Origin: Streptomyces sp. R302
GTDB lineage: Bacteria; Actinomycetota; Actinomycetes; Streptomycetales; Streptomycetaceae
Assembly: GCF_012927245.1 (NCBI RefSeq)
Contig: NZ_JABBGE010000006.1
Coordinates: forward strand, 124,001 to 188,000
Direction of reading: 5' to 3'
DNA: 64,000 bases
Below the pieces are notes generated by a model, which was not told where the DNA came from, searched no databases, and saw only the letters and a list, made by a program, of their open reading frames with translations. A program made the translations under genes and the position numbers. Shown one piece after another: positions 7,085 through 15,375 of this stretch (position 1 is its first letter; every line of letters begins with the position of its first letter).

Positions 7085-8272
7085 TCAGCGCTCCAGGACC
7101 AGGGCCAGGCCCTGGCCGACGCCGATGCAGAGGGCGGCGAGACCGGTGCCCGAACCGGCGGCGGCGAGCTGGTGGGCGACCGAGCCGGCGAGGCGGGCGC
7201 CGGAGGCGCCGAGCGGGTGGCCGAGGGCGATGGCGCCGCCGCGCGGGTTGACGATCGAGGGGTCGAGTTCCGGCCATTCGGCGAGGCAGCCGAGGGCCTG
7301 GGCGGCGAAGGCCTCGTTGAGTTCGAAGGTGGTCAGGTCGGCGAAGGAGCGGTCGGCCTTGCCCAGGGCACGCTGGACGGCGGCGACCGGGCCGAGGCCG
7401 AAGAGCTGGGGCTCGATGCCGGTGACGGCGGAGGTACGGATCCGGGCGAGGGGCTCGCGCCCGGTCTCGCGCAGGCCGTCCTCGTCGACGAGGAGGAGGG
7501 CGGCGGCGCCGTCGTTGAGCGGGGAGGCGTTGCCGGCGGTCACGGTGCCGCCGTCGGCCCTGAAGGCGGGCCTGAGGCGGCCGAGTGCCTCCAGGGAGGT
7601 GTTCTCGCGGACGCATTCGTCGCGGGTCAGCTCCGCGCCCGGGTACGCGACGACCTCGCCGTCGTACAGTCCCTTGGCCCAGGCCTCGGCGGCCTTGCGG
7701 TGGCTGTCGAGGGCGAAGGCGTCCTGGACGTCGCGGCCGAGGGCGTGCTTGTCGGCGACGAGTTCGGCGCCCTCGCCCAGGGAGACGGTCCACTCGGCGG
7801 GCATCGCCGGGTTGGTCATGCGCCAGCCGAGGGTGGTCGAGTGCAGCTGCTGGTGGCCGGCGGGGAAGGCGCGCTCGGGCTTCTGGAGCACCCAGGGGGC
7901 GCGGGACATGGACTCGACGCCGCCGGCGATCGCGACGGAGGCGTCGCCGAGGGCGATCGCGCGGGCCGCCTGGATCACGGCCTCCAGGCCGGACCCGCAG
8001 AGGCGGTTGACGGTGACCCCGGGGACGGTGACGGGCAGGCCGGCGAGGAGGACGGCCATCCTGGCGACGTCGCGGTTGTCCTCGCCGGCGCCGTTGGCGT
8101 CGCCGAAGTAGACGTCGTCGACGAGGGCCGGGTCGAGGTCGGGGGTGCGGTCGACGAGGGCCTTGACGACATGGGCGGCGAGGTCGTCCGGCCGTACGGA
8201 GGCGAGGGCGCCGCCGAACTTCCCGATGGGGGTGCGGACGGCGTCGACGATGTACACGTCGCGGATACTCAT
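7085..8272 (-). CDS. Thiolase (acetyl-CoA acetyltransferase / 3-oxoadipyl-CoA thiolase type)
   Basis: 395 residues. Nucleophile Cys lies in NRLCGSG (residue ~90), the catalytic His in GGAIALGHPLGASGAR and the second Cys in ALCIGVGQG, so all three catalytic residues are present. The segments GEDNRDVARMAVLLAGLP, TTLGWRMTNPAM and GVGQGLALVLER are closest to PcaF-type beta-ketoadipyl-CoA thiolases. No other pca genes are nearby, so a general beta-oxidation role is equally possible. The ATG at 8272 follows GGGAGAGA; the longer frame to 8323 lacks a better site. Stands alone as a leftward transcription unit. Confidence 0.88.
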   Translation of the reverse strand: MSIRDVYIVDAVRTPIGKFGGALASVRPDDLAAHVVKALVDRTPDLDPALVDDVYFGDANGAGEDNRDVARMAVLLAGLPVTVPGVTVNRLCGSGLEAVIQAARAIALGDASVAIAGGVESMSRAPWVLQKPERAFPAGHQQLHSTTLGWRMTNPAMPAEWTVSLGEGAELVADKHALGRDVQDAFALDSHRKAAEAWAKGLYDGEVVAYPGAELTRDECVRENTSLEALGRLRPAFRADGGTVTAGNASPLNDGAAALLLVDEDGLRETGREPLARIRTSAVTGIEPQLFGLGPVAAVQRALGKADRSFADLTTFELNEAFAAQALGCLAEWPELDPSIVNPRGGAIALGHPLGASGARLAGSVAHQLAAAGSGTGLAALCIGVGQGLALVLER

Positions 8273-8394
8273 CGGATCTCTCCCGGGTCCCGGCGGAACG
8301 ACTCTGTTCGCCTGGTGAAACAAGTTTCGCGCGGCTGCGCGCGCAGAGTCTGGGCCCCGGCGCCACGGCTGTCAACGGGTCGTAGGCTGGTCCG

Positions 8395-9108
8395 ATGTTC
8401 GATCGGCTGGAGATCTCCTTCGCGCCCGTGTCCTTCGAGAGCCACCGTCTGGTGCGTCTGCGCGTCAACGGCGAGGACGTCGTCGACGACGGCGCGGGCC
8501 CCGGCGCGCGTGGGCTGGGTGTGGACCGGATGTTCCCCCTGGACGCTCCCAGCCCCTTGCGCGCGACCTCCGAACCGCGCCGCGTCGACCTCGGCGAGCC
8601 CGACTGCACCGGCGGGTGCTGCGGCTTCCTCTCTGCGGTCGTGCGGCGACACGGCGACGTCGTCCAGTGGACGGAGTGGCTGGTTCCCGACGGGGAGTCG
8701 CGCCCTCCCGAGCTGGACTTCGAGGCCGACGCGTACGACGCCGAGCTGACCCGCGCCGAGGCGGAACTCGGCGCCGCCGAAGCCGCTCACGCCGAGCGGG
8801 AGGCCCTCACCCCTGGGGCCGCCCGTACCGAAGCCGAGGCGTACATCGCCCGCGCGGTCGAGGCGGCCGGGGAACGTTTCGGCCCGGAAACGGCCCGCAC
8901 CGTGGCCCGCCTCCTCACCGAGCAGCTGGAAGGGTCGACGGGTCCGGGGCGCCGGAGGCGGGCGGGCGGGCCGGAGGGGGCGGGGTACCGGAGGGAGCCG
9001 GGTGGGCCGACGGGTGCGGAGCCGCGCCGGACGGAGCCGGAGGGGCCCTCGGGTCCCGCGCGCGGGACCGGCGCGGACGGGGCGACGGACGGACCGAAGG
9101 GCGGCTGA
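8395..9108 (+). CDS. Conserved hypothetical protein with disordered C-terminal tail
   Basis: 237 residues; family not recognised. The N-terminal ~100 residues look folded and include a cysteine cluster, DCTGGCCGFL, near residue 68. A Glu/Ala-rich helical stretch (residues ~115-180) is followed by a 55-residue tail made almost only of G, P, R, E and T, predicted to be disordered. Divergent from the thiolase, with only a weak ribosome-binding site, so the transcript may be leaderless or nearly so. No function assigned. Confidence 0.7.
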   Translation: MFDRLEISFAPVSFESHRLVRLRVNGEDVVDDGAGPGARGLGVDRMFPLDAPSPLRATSEPRRVDLGEPDCTGGCCGFLSAVVRRHGDVVQWTEWLVPDGESRPPELDFEADAYDAELTRAEAELGAAEAAHAEREALTPGAARTEAEAYIARAVEAAGERFGPETARTVARLLTEQLEGSTGPGRRRRAGGPEGAGYRREPGGPTGAEPRRTEPEGPSGPARGTGADGATDGPKGG

Positions 9109-9166
9109 GTCGCCCTGCGCCACCCGGGCGGCGGTTGCCCGCTTCCCCCCTCCCGGCACACCTTCC

Positions 9167-9451
9167 TCACCCCGCCCTACCTGCCCCCTCCCCCGGGTCC
9201 CGCACCAGCGCCACCAGCCCGTAGTCCAGCTCGCGGCCGTCCACCAGGAGGGCTTCCACCGTGCGGGTCTCGGGGTCGATGTCGGCGGTCATGCCGTGGC
9301 CCTCGTAGATCGGGTATCCGGTCTCGCCGTAACGGCCGGTGCGCTCCACCACGGCGGAGCGCACCGCGCTGTCGGCGACGCTCGCGCCGCCCCGGTCCAC
9401 GACGTGGCCGGGGACGAGGAGGATCTCGTAACGGTTCGGGTGCGTGCTCAT
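9167..9451 (-). CDS. Small conserved hypothetical protein (94 aa)
   Basis: Frame begins MSTHPNRYEILLVPGHVV and shows balanced folded-protein composition with YPIYEGHGMTADIDPETRTV, unlike the overlapping arginine-rich frame at 9177-9455, which is a shadow. The domain is unrecognised. It ends opposite the 3' end of the preceding rightward gene and starts 18 bp from the LacI-family stop, so it could be the distal gene of that leftward unit. Confidence 0.6.
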   Translation of the reverse strand: MSTHPNRYEILLVPGHVVDRGGASVADSAVRSAVVERTGRYGETGYPIYEGHGMTADIDPETRTVEALLVDGRELDYGLVALVRDPGEGAGRAG

Positions 9452-9468
9452 GCACCGACGCTAAGCGC

Positions 9469-10515
9469 TCAGCTGGACTCGCGCCGGACGACCCGCGAGT
9501 CCAGGAGGGGGCGGGTGCTTGTCTCGACGGCGGTGCCGTTCACGGCGCTGTCGACGAGCTCGGCCAGCTCCCCGCCCTCGATCAGGTCGATGTGCACGGT
9601 GCTCAGCCGGGGGCGCAGGAGCCGGCCGAGGAGGAGGTCGTCGGCGCCGACGACGGCGGTCTCCTCGGGCACCGCGACGCCCGCGTCCTGGAGGGCGCGC
9701 ATCAGGAGCATGGCGTACTCGTCGTTGTAGGCGAACACGCCGTCGAGGGCGAGTTCCGGCCAGCGCGCGGCCAGCGCCCCGGCGGACTCCTCCGTGTACG
9801 CGAGGGGAAGGGGTACGACTCCGGCGCCGGCGGCCTCCGCGGCGCGGCGGGCGCCGTCCAGCCGGGGGCCCGAGAACATGCCGAGGCCCGCCTCCTCGGG
9901 GACGACGACGCCGATCCGGCGGCGGCCGGTGGCGATGAGGTGCTCGGCGGCGACCTGGCCGACCCGCGGCTGGTCGAGGACGAGGGAGTGGGCACCCTCG
10001 GTCGCCCGGGTCCCCACGGTGATGACGGCCTTGACGCCGGAGCGCCTGAGGATCTCCACGGCCCCGGGGGCCACCTCGACCTCCCCCACCGAGACGACGG
10101 CGGCGGGGCGCAGCTCGGCCCAGGCGCGGGCGGCGTCCTCGGGGGCGAGACCGACGCTGCCGTACTGGACGACGGTGTAGTCGAGGCGGCGCAGGGCCCA
10201 CTGGAGGTCGTTGAAGAAGCTGCTGTAGAGCGGGCCGACGGGGACGTGGGCGCTGGGCAGCAGCACCATCCGGCTGTGGCCGGCGCGCAGGGTGCGGGCG
10301 GCGGCGTGGGGCACGTAGCCCAGCTCGCGGGCGGCCTCGCGGACCCGTTCACGGGTCGGTTCGCTGATCCGGACCGCGGCGGTGTTGTTCAGGACGTAGC
10401 TGACGGTGGCTCGGGAGACGCCCGCGAGCCGCGCCACGTCGGCGCTGGTCGGCACGGTGCGTGCGGGAGTGCGGCCCGGGGTGCCGTCGGCAGGCTGTTC
10501 GATCGACTGACTCAT
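9469..10515 (-). CDS. LacI-family transcriptional regulator
   Basis: 348 residues. The N-terminal helix-turn-helix SADVARLAGVSRATVSYVLN (residues ~29-48) with hinge helix PHAAARTLRAG is followed by a periplasmic-binding-protein-like ligand domain. The ligand domain is divergent (VVGADDLLLGRLLRPRLSTVHID), so the effector cannot be guessed, although the neighbour suggests a transported solute. Divergent from the MFS gene, with two palindromic operators in the 157-bp gap; it most likely represses both itself and the transporter. ATG 10515 chosen because the upstream extension to 10593 runs through the operator region. Confidence 0.87.
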   Translation of the reverse strand: MSQSIEQPADGTPGRTPARTVPTSADVARLAGVSRATVSYVLNNTAAVRISEPTRERVREAARELGYVPHAAARTLRAGHSRMVLLPSAHVPVGPLYSSFFNDLQWALRRLDYTVVQYGSVGLAPEDAARAWAELRPAAVVSVGEVEVAPGAVEILRRSGVKAVITVGTRATEGAHSLVLDQPRVGQVAAEHLIATGRRRIGVVVPEEAGLGMFSGPRLDGARRAAEAAGAGVVPLPLAYTEESAGALAARWPELALDGVFAYNDEYAMLLMRALQDAGVAVPEETAVVGADDLLLGRLLRPRLSTVHIDLIEGGELAELVDSAVNGTAVETSTRPLLDSRVVRRESS

Positions 10516-10587
10516 CGCTTCGGCATCTTTCCAGAACAATCCGGCGCCAGGTCTGGTGGATGGCCGGAATCGAGTGCTACACAATGC

Positions 10588-10612
10588 TGACACGCGTCAC
10601 TGACACGTGTCA
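10588..10612. promoter_or_regulatory. Tandem LacI-type operators
   Basis: TGACACGTGTCA (10601-10612) is a perfect 12-bp palindrome. TGACACGCGTCA (10588-10599) is the same word with one change, separated by 1 bp, giving a 13-bp period. The pair sits 73 bp upstream of the LacI gene start and 61 bp before the MFS start. The central CG/CpG symmetry is usual for LacI-family sites. Confidence 0.65.
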
Positions 10613-10672
10613 CTACCCTCGTATTCATCCACCTTCCGCCCCCTCGTCGGGCGTTCTCCCCTGGAGGGCAAC

Positions 10673-11992
10673 GTGGCCCTTTCCTCCCCCGGGACCGGAT
10701 CCGGAGCCGAAGCTGGATCCGATATCCGATCCAAGGTTGGATCCGAAGCCGGTACGGGCTCCGCCCCCGCACCCGACACCCCCCACTCCCCCACCGCTCC
10801 CCGCCCCACCCGCGGACTGCTCCCTCTCCTGCTCCTCGGCAACAGCGCGATGTACGCGCTCTACGTCGGCGTGGCGGGCATACTGCTCGCGCTCCAGATC
10901 GAGGCCATCGACCCGGCCGAGAAGGTGGCGAACCTCGGGCTCGTCGCAGGCATATCCGCGATCTTCGCGACCGTCTTCAACCCGGTCGCGGGGGCACTCT
11001 CCGACCGCTCCGGGCGGCGCAACCCGTGGATCCTCGCAGGCGGGCTGCTCGCCGTGCCGGTGATGCTGTTGCTCGGCAGCGTGCACACGATCCTGCTGGT
11101 CACGATCGCCTGGTGTCTCGGGCAGGCGGTGATGAACGTGTACCAGGCGGCCATCATCTCCGTCGTGCCCGACCGCGTCCCGCTCGCCTCCCGCGGCAAG
11201 GCCTCGGCGGCCGTGGGCCTCGGCCTGCCGATCGGCTCCACGATCGGCGCCCTGGTCGGCGCGGCCTACTCCGACGACTACCGGACCGGCTATCTGGTCT
11301 TCGGCGCGATCGTCGCCGTCACCTCGGTGGTCTTCACCTCCCTCGCCCGTGAGGAACGGATGCCGGCGAAGGCACCGCTGCCGGTGAAGGCGCAGATCGC
11401 CGCGTTCGGCAGCGCGCTCAGGGACCACGACTTCCGCTGGGCGTTCATCGGCCGGGCGTTGCTCGTCCTCGGCTACTTCGCGGTGTCCGGCTTCCAGCTC
11501 TACATCCTCAAGGACCACACCGATCTGCCGGCCGGGCTCTCGGCAGAGGAGGCCGTCGCCGTCCTCATGCCGGTCAACTCCGTTGCCATGGTGGTCTCGA
11601 CGGTGCTCGGCGGCTGGCTGTCCGACCGTTACGACCGCCGCAAGCTGTTCGTCGGGGCCTCCGCCGCGCTGGCCGCCGGGGCGCTGCTCATCCCGGCGCT
11701 CTCCAGCAGCTGGACGGCGATGCTGGCCTTCTCGGTCGTCAACGGCCTCGGTTTCGGCTGCTACATGGCGGTGGACACGGCTCTGGTGACGATGGTGCTG
11801 CCGGCAGCAGAGGACGCCGCTCGCGACATGGGCGTGCTGAACGTCGCCAACGCGGGTCCACAGATCGTGGCGCCGTTCGTCGCCTCCGCCGTGGTGTCGA
11901 TCGGCGGCGGCTACACGCCGCTGTTCCTCGTCGCGGCGGTGCTGTCGGTCCTGGGCGCCCTCGCGGTGCGGCCGATCCGCTCGGTCCGCTGA
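10673..11992 (+). CDS. MFS transporter
   Basis: 439 residues, 12 predicted membrane helices. The major-facilitator loop-2/3 signatures GALSDRSGRRNPWILAGG and GGWLSDRYDRRKLFVG (the second-half duplicate) are present. The GTG start at 10673 is preceded by CTGGAGGG 7 nt upstream. The first ~45 residues (SSPGTGSGAEAGSDIRSK onward) are hydrophilic, Gly/Ser-rich and not part of the transporter fold. They coincide with a GGAT-heptamer repeat and use unusually AT-rich codons (GAT ATC, GTT GGA). Probably regulated by the divergent LacI protein; sugar or related solute transport is likely, and import versus export is unknown. Confidence 0.88.
   Translation: MALSSPGTGSGAEAGSDIRSKVGSEAGTGSAPAPDTPHSPTAPRPTRGLLPLLLLGNSAMYALYVGVAGILLALQIEAIDPAEKVANLGLVAGISAIFATVFNPVAGALSDRSGRRNPWILAGGLLAVPVMLLLGSVHTILLVTIAWCLGQAVMNVYQAAIISVVPDRVPLASRGKASAAVGLGLPIGSTIGALVGAAYSDDYRTGYLVFGAIVAVTSVVFTSLAREERMPAKAPLPVKAQIAAFGSALRDHDFRWAFIGRALLVLGYFAVSGFQLYILKDHTDLPAGLSAEEAVAVLMPVNSVAMVVSTVLGGWLSDRYDRRKLFVGASAALAAGALLIPALSSSWTAMLAFSVVNGLGFGCYMAVDTALVTMVLPAAEDAARDMGVLNVANAGPQIVAPFVASAVVSIGGGYTPLFLVAAVLSVLGALAVRPIRSVR
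10695..10755. repeat. GGAT-heptamer palindrome, copy 3 (5' end of MFS gene)
   Basis: Contains GGATCCGATATCC at 10715-10727, identical to the words at 20143 and 20277, and shares the 15-mer CTGGATCCGATATCC with the complement of the 20.1-kb copy. It is flanked by further GGATCC words at 10696 and 10739. It lies in the frame of the MFS N-terminal extension without breaking it. Confidence 0.75.
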
Positions 11993-12049
11993 TCGCCCGA
12001 GGCGCGGCAACCTCCTTCGTACACCCGGTTTCTGACGTACCGTTCAGTC

Positions 12050-12277
12050 ATGGACGAGTCGATGGAGAGCTCGATGGCGGGACTGCTCGGCCGGGTGACC
12101 GGGACCATCGGGCCCGGACTCGTCGGCGAGGTGATGCTGCGGATCCGCGGCGGGGCCGAGCACTTCCTCGCGTACGCGGCAGCCCCGAAGGAGCGGATCG
12201 AGGTCGGCACTCTGGTGACCGTCGTGGAACACCTCCCTCCGCGCACCGTCTATGTCACAGCCGTGTACGGCGTCTGA
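12050..12277 (+). CDS. NfeD-like/OB-fold small protein, flotillin partner
   Basis: 75 residues with a beta-rich core (GPGLVGEVMLRIRGGAEHFLAYAA, then ERIEVGTLVTVVEHLPPRTVYVT) matching the soluble OB-fold portion of NfeD-type proteins, without membrane spans. It lies 94 bp upstream of a flotillin gene, and NfeD and SPFH proteins are habitual partners in membrane microdomains. Assignment rests on this pattern plus context; the protein is too short for certainty. Confidence 0.65.
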   Translation: MDESMESSMAGLLGRVTGTIGPGLVGEVMLRIRGGAEHFLAYAAAPKERIEVGTLVTVVEHLPPRTVYVTAVYGV

Positions 12278-12326
12278 CACGGCGTCCGGCACGACCGTTG
12301 AGCCGCGGCCGTCCCGGGCGCACACT

Positions 12327-12360
12327 CCCTTCACCGGATCCGCACGGCTCCGGTGAAGGG
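12327..12360. terminator. 12-bp inverted repeat between NfeD-like and flotillin genes
   Basis: CCCTTCACCGGA and TCCGGTGAAGGG pair perfectly around a 10-nt loop. The 3' arm ends 11 nt before the flotillin ATG and its GAAGGGGGA contains the ribosome-binding site. The hairpin could therefore attenuate transcription or mask translation initiation of the flotillin gene. Confidence 0.55.
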
Positions 12361-12371
12361 GGACCTTTCCC

Positions 12372-13802
12372 ATGGGCATCGGCATTCTGGCGGGCGCCGT
12401 CGTCGGCGCGGTCGTCGTCCTGATCGTCCTGTTCAAGATGATGTGGCGGGTCGCGGAACCCAACGAGGCCCTCATCATCTCCGGTTCCAACCACAAGAAC
12501 GAGGGCCTCGGCGACGGCATGGGGTTCCGCATCGTCACCGGGCGCGGCACCCTCGTGGTGCCCGGCGTGCAGGCGGTGCGGAAGCTGTCGCTGGACCTCA
12601 ACGAGACGCAGTTGCAAGTCGAATGCGTCACCCACCAGGGCATTCCGCTCAAGGTCCGGGGTGTGGTGATCTTCAAGGTGGGCGACGACTTCGTGTCGAT
12701 CGCCAATGCGGCCCGTCGCTTCCTCGACCAGCAGAAGCTGATGAGCGAGCGGGTCCACATCGTCTTCGCCGGTCATCTCCGCGCCATCGTGGGCGGGTTG
12801 ACGGTGGAGGACATGATCCGTGACCGGGAGAAGCTGACCGGGCAGGCGCGTTCGGCCTGTGGCACGGAGATGGAGAAGCTCGGTCTGATCGTCGACTCGC
12901 TCCAGATCCACGAGATCGAGGACCCGACCGGTTACATCAAGAACCTCGCCGCCCCGCACGCGGCCGCCGTTCAGCGTGATGCCCGGATCGCGCAGGCGGA
13001 GGCCAACCGGTTGGCGACCGAGGCCGAGCAGCAGGCGGCGGCGCGGATGTCGGAGGCGACCCGCGACAGCGAGATCCTCCAGGCCGGTTACCAGGCCGAG
13101 CGGGACCAGGCCGGCGCCCGGGCCCGGCAGGCCGGTCCGCTCGCCGAGGCGGCCTCGCGGCAGGAGGTCGTGGTCCAGGAGACCCGGGTCGCGGAGCTGG
13201 AGGCGCACCGCAAGGAGCAGCAGCTCCAGGCGGACGTCCGCAAGCCGGCCGACGCGATGGCGTACGAGACGCGGACCCTGGCCGAGGCCGAGCGCGACGC
13301 CCGGATCTCGGCCGCGCAGGCCAAGGCGCGGGAGACCGAGCTGGCGAGCGCGGCGTCGGCGACGGCGACCCGGGTCACCGGTGAGGCCGAGGCCGCGGCG
13401 GCGCACGCCAAGGGCCTCGCGGTCGCCGAGGCCACCCGGGCCAAGGGTCTGGCCGAGGCGGAGGCGATCAAGGCACGGGCCGCGGCCCTCGCGGAGAACC
13501 AGGAGGCCGTGGTCGCGCAGCAACTGGCCGAGCGCTGGCCGGAGATCGTCGAGGCCGGTGCCTCCGCCTTCGGGAACGTGGACCAGATGGTCCTCCTGAA
13601 CGGCGCCGACGGCATGGCGGACATGTTCGCCAAGGCGCTCACCATGGGCGGTACGGGCCTCGGCCTGGCCCGCCAGCTGCTAGCCACGATGGGCCCGAAC
13701 GGCTCCGACCGCCCGGCCTCGACCGCCGTCCCGACCGCCCGCCCGACCCCTGAGGAGGAGGTGACGACGGTCGAGATCACCGTCGGCGACGCCGACGCGT
13801 GA
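12372..13802 (+). CDS. Flotillin-family (SPFH/band 7) membrane protein
   Basis: 476 residues. One N-terminal membrane segment (residues ~3-25) is followed by an SPFH domain (~30-190, including TQLQVECVTHQGIPLKVRGV). Next comes a long Ala/Glu/Arg coiled coil (~195-385) with repeated EAE motifs and a C-terminal Gly-rich oligomerisation segment (GTGLGLARQLLATMG). The length matches bacterial FloT. Such proteins organise lipid microdomains at the inner membrane face. It follows an NfeD-like gene and a hairpin that overlaps the ribosome-binding site; a strong terminator follows. Confidence 0.92.
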   Translation: MGIGILAGAVVGAVVVLIVLFKMMWRVAEPNEALIISGSNHKNEGLGDGMGFRIVTGRGTLVVPGVQAVRKLSLDLNETQLQVECVTHQGIPLKVRGVVIFKVGDDFVSIANAARRFLDQQKLMSERVHIVFAGHLRAIVGGLTVEDMIRDREKLTGQARSACGTEMEKLGLIVDSLQIHEIEDPTGYIKNLAAPHAAAVQRDARIAQAEANRLATEAEQQAAARMSEATRDSEILQAGYQAERDQAGARARQAGPLAEAASRQEVVVQETRVAELEAHRKEQQLQADVRKPADAMAYETRTLAEAERDARISAAQAKARETELASAASATATRVTGEAEAAAAHAKGLAVAEATRAKGLAEAEAIKARAAALAENQEAVVAQQLAERWPEIVEAGASAFGNVDQMVLLNGADGMADMFAKALTMGGTGLGLARQLLATMGPNGSDRPASTAVPTARPTPEEEVTTVEITVGDADA

Positions 13803-13822
13803 CCTCCGGACCCTGTACGCCC

Positions 13823-13867
13823 GCGGGCCGGGCCCGACACCACTCTGGTACGTCGGGCCCGGCCCGC
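13823..13867 (+). terminator. Strong stem-loop terminator after flotillin
   Basis: Perfect 16-bp arms GCGGGCCGGGCCCGAC and GTCGGGCCCGGCCCGC with a 13-nt loop, starting 20 bp after the flotillin stop codon. Confidence 0.85.
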
Positions 13868-14147
13868 ACCCCGTCCGGGTGTTCATCTGTGGGGCGATGC
13901 GCCAGTCGGGGCCCGGCCGCCTCGGAGGGGCGAGCCCTCTGCGGGAGCGTGGTCGTGGTGATCAAGGACCGGAACGGCTGACTCCAGGAAGGGTGCCCTC
14001 CCGCTCCTGGAGCGTGAGCTGGACGCGTCTGATCAACGACGAAGCTCCTGGGGCTCCACCGGGATGACCCGTGTCCGCCAGGAGCTTCGCGTGCTCGCTC
14101 ACATCGGAGCCGTCGTGTCGGCGCGTACGCGTCCCGTCACGCCGAAG
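13868..14147. other. Gene-free spacer with two inverted repeats
   Basis: No convincing gene in any frame. CTCCAGGA/TCCTGGAG (13982-13989, 14005-14012) and the 11-bp pair GAAGCTCCTGG/CCAGGAGCTTC (14041-14051, 14078-14088) could act as terminators for the leftward 56-aa gene or be remnants of degraded sequence. Confidence 0.45.
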
Positions 14148-14318
14148 TCAGTTGTGGCCGAACTTCCGCTCCCTGCGGTGGGAGGGCTGCTCGATGACGG
14201 AGCGCGGCGCCTCTCCCATGGCCGGGGTTCCGCCCTTCTCCTTGGCGGGCGGGGTCTCGCGGTGTTCGTGACCACCCGTGCGGGCACCCTTGTTCACCCG
14301 GGTCTGCTTCTTGCCCAC
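14148..14318 (-). CDS. Small basic conserved hypothetical protein (56 aa)
   Basis: Starts at GTG 14318 (GKKQTRVNKGARTGGHEHRE) and ends HRRERKFGHN. It is very hydrophilic, Lys/Arg/His-rich and without hydrophobic core, so probably disordered and perhaps nucleic-acid-associated. GGGAGG lies 8-13 nt upstream of the GTG, a near-ideal ribosome-binding site, which is the main reason to accept this start over the longer frame up to 14546. The family is unnamed to me. Confidence 0.65.
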   Translation of the reverse strand: MGKKQTRVNKGARTGGHEHRETPPAKEKGGTPAMGEAPRSVIEQPSHRRERKFGHN

Positions 14319-14421
14319 GATCGTGCCTCCCGTACGAAGACGTGCGAAAACTCTCGGTCGCGCCGCCACTCGACGGCGCGTCCGCGTCCTTCCAGGCTCG
14401 CACGGGGGTACGGACACCGCA

Positions 14422-15264
14422 TTACGGGGCGGATCGGGCGACTGGATCCAGGATCCGATGGAAGGCGGCGAGGGTCGGCGTGCCCGAGGCGCGGTCCAGG
14501 ACCGCGAAGACGACCTCGTCGAAGTGGCCGGCGAACCGTCCGTCACCGGTCAGCAGCGCCTTGAAGGCGCCCGCCACCTCGGCCGGGTCGTTGCGGAAGA
14601 CTCCGCAGCCCCACGCTCCCAGCACGATCCGGTGGTACCCCTCGGCGACCGCCGTCTCCAGGACCCGCTCGGCGCGGGAGGCCAGAACGGCCGGCAGCAG
14701 GTGGGCCCGCGCCGGGTCCTGGCGGCGGACGACGCCCGCGTTGGGGGCCGGGGAGGTCAGGAAGCCGACGGTGAAGGGGGTGGCGAGCAGGGCGCCGCGG
14801 TCGTCGCGGAAGACCGGGACCCTGGGCGAGTGAATCACCCGGTCGGTGTAGAGGGCGTCGCGCTCGCTGCGGTGGTGCTCGTAGTAGGCGGGGGCGCGGA
14901 GCAGCGTGGCGTGGAGGGCGGAGGAGCGGCACAGGGCCTCCTCCTGGGCCTGGGCCCCGTTGAGGTAGCCGCCGCCGGGGTTGCGGGCGGAGGCGAAGTT
15001 CAGGACGGCGACCGGCCCGGCGGGGTCGGCGGCGGTCATCCGGCGGGCGGCGGCGAGGCTGCTCTCGCCGGTGACCTCGATGCGGCCGGCACGGCCGGCG
15101 GCGGGGGTGACGGGGACCGGCTCGGGGCCGTACAGCCGGGTTCCGGCCAGGGCGGCGGAGAGGTTCTCGTGGAGGGAGACGGTCCGCCCGTCGGGGGCGG
15201 CGTAGGAAGCGGCGGCGACGATCGCCTCGGTCTGCCGCGCGATCTCGCGCAGTCGTGCACTCAT
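14422..15264 (-). CDS. Bacterial-type poly(ADP-ribose) glycohydrolase-like macrodomain protein (TIGR02452)
   Basis: 280 residues from ATG 15264. The PARG signature GGG-x(6)-QEE is present as NPGGGYLNGAQAQEEALCRSS (residues ~115-135), together with the upstream VAVLNFASARNPGGG and the adenine-site region LGAWGCGVFRNDP. This family removes ADP-ribose from proteins in the cytoplasm. It is divergent from egtA across a 457-bp gap that holds the 11-bp tandem array. The last residues (RILDPVARSAP) overlap a GGATCC palindrome at 14444-14456 and end at TAA, a rare stop here, so the C-terminus has probably been altered by repeat insertion. Confidence 0.88.
   Translation of the reverse strand: MSARLREIARQTEAIVAAASYAAPDGRTVSLHENLSAALAGTRLYGPEPVPVTPAAGRAGRIEVTGESSLAAARRMTAADPAGPVAVLNFASARNPGGGYLNGAQAQEEALCRSSALHATLLRAPAYYEHHRSERDALYTDRVIHSPRVPVFRDDRGALLATPFTVGFLTSPAPNAGVVRRQDPARAHLLPAVLASRAERVLETAVAEGYHRIVLGAWGCGVFRNDPAEVAGAFKALLTGDGRFAGHFDEVVFAVLDRASGTPTLAAFHRILDPVARSAP
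14444..14456. repeat. GGAT-heptamer palindrome, copy 4 (3' end of PARG-like gene)
   Basis: GGATCCAGGATCC: two GGATCC words at a 7-bp step, preceded by CT so that CTGGATCCAGGATCC forms a short hairpin. It encodes ILDP at the C-terminus, the same peptide produced by the copy at 20.14 kb. Confidence 0.55.
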
Positions 15265-15375
15265 GCCTTGAGGATGATCGTTTCGGCGGGTCCGGGACAA
15301 ACGGTTTTTCCACGCTCACCCTCGGCTCCCCGCCGAAGCACACACGGTTCCCGGCCCGGTCACCTCCGAAGCACT

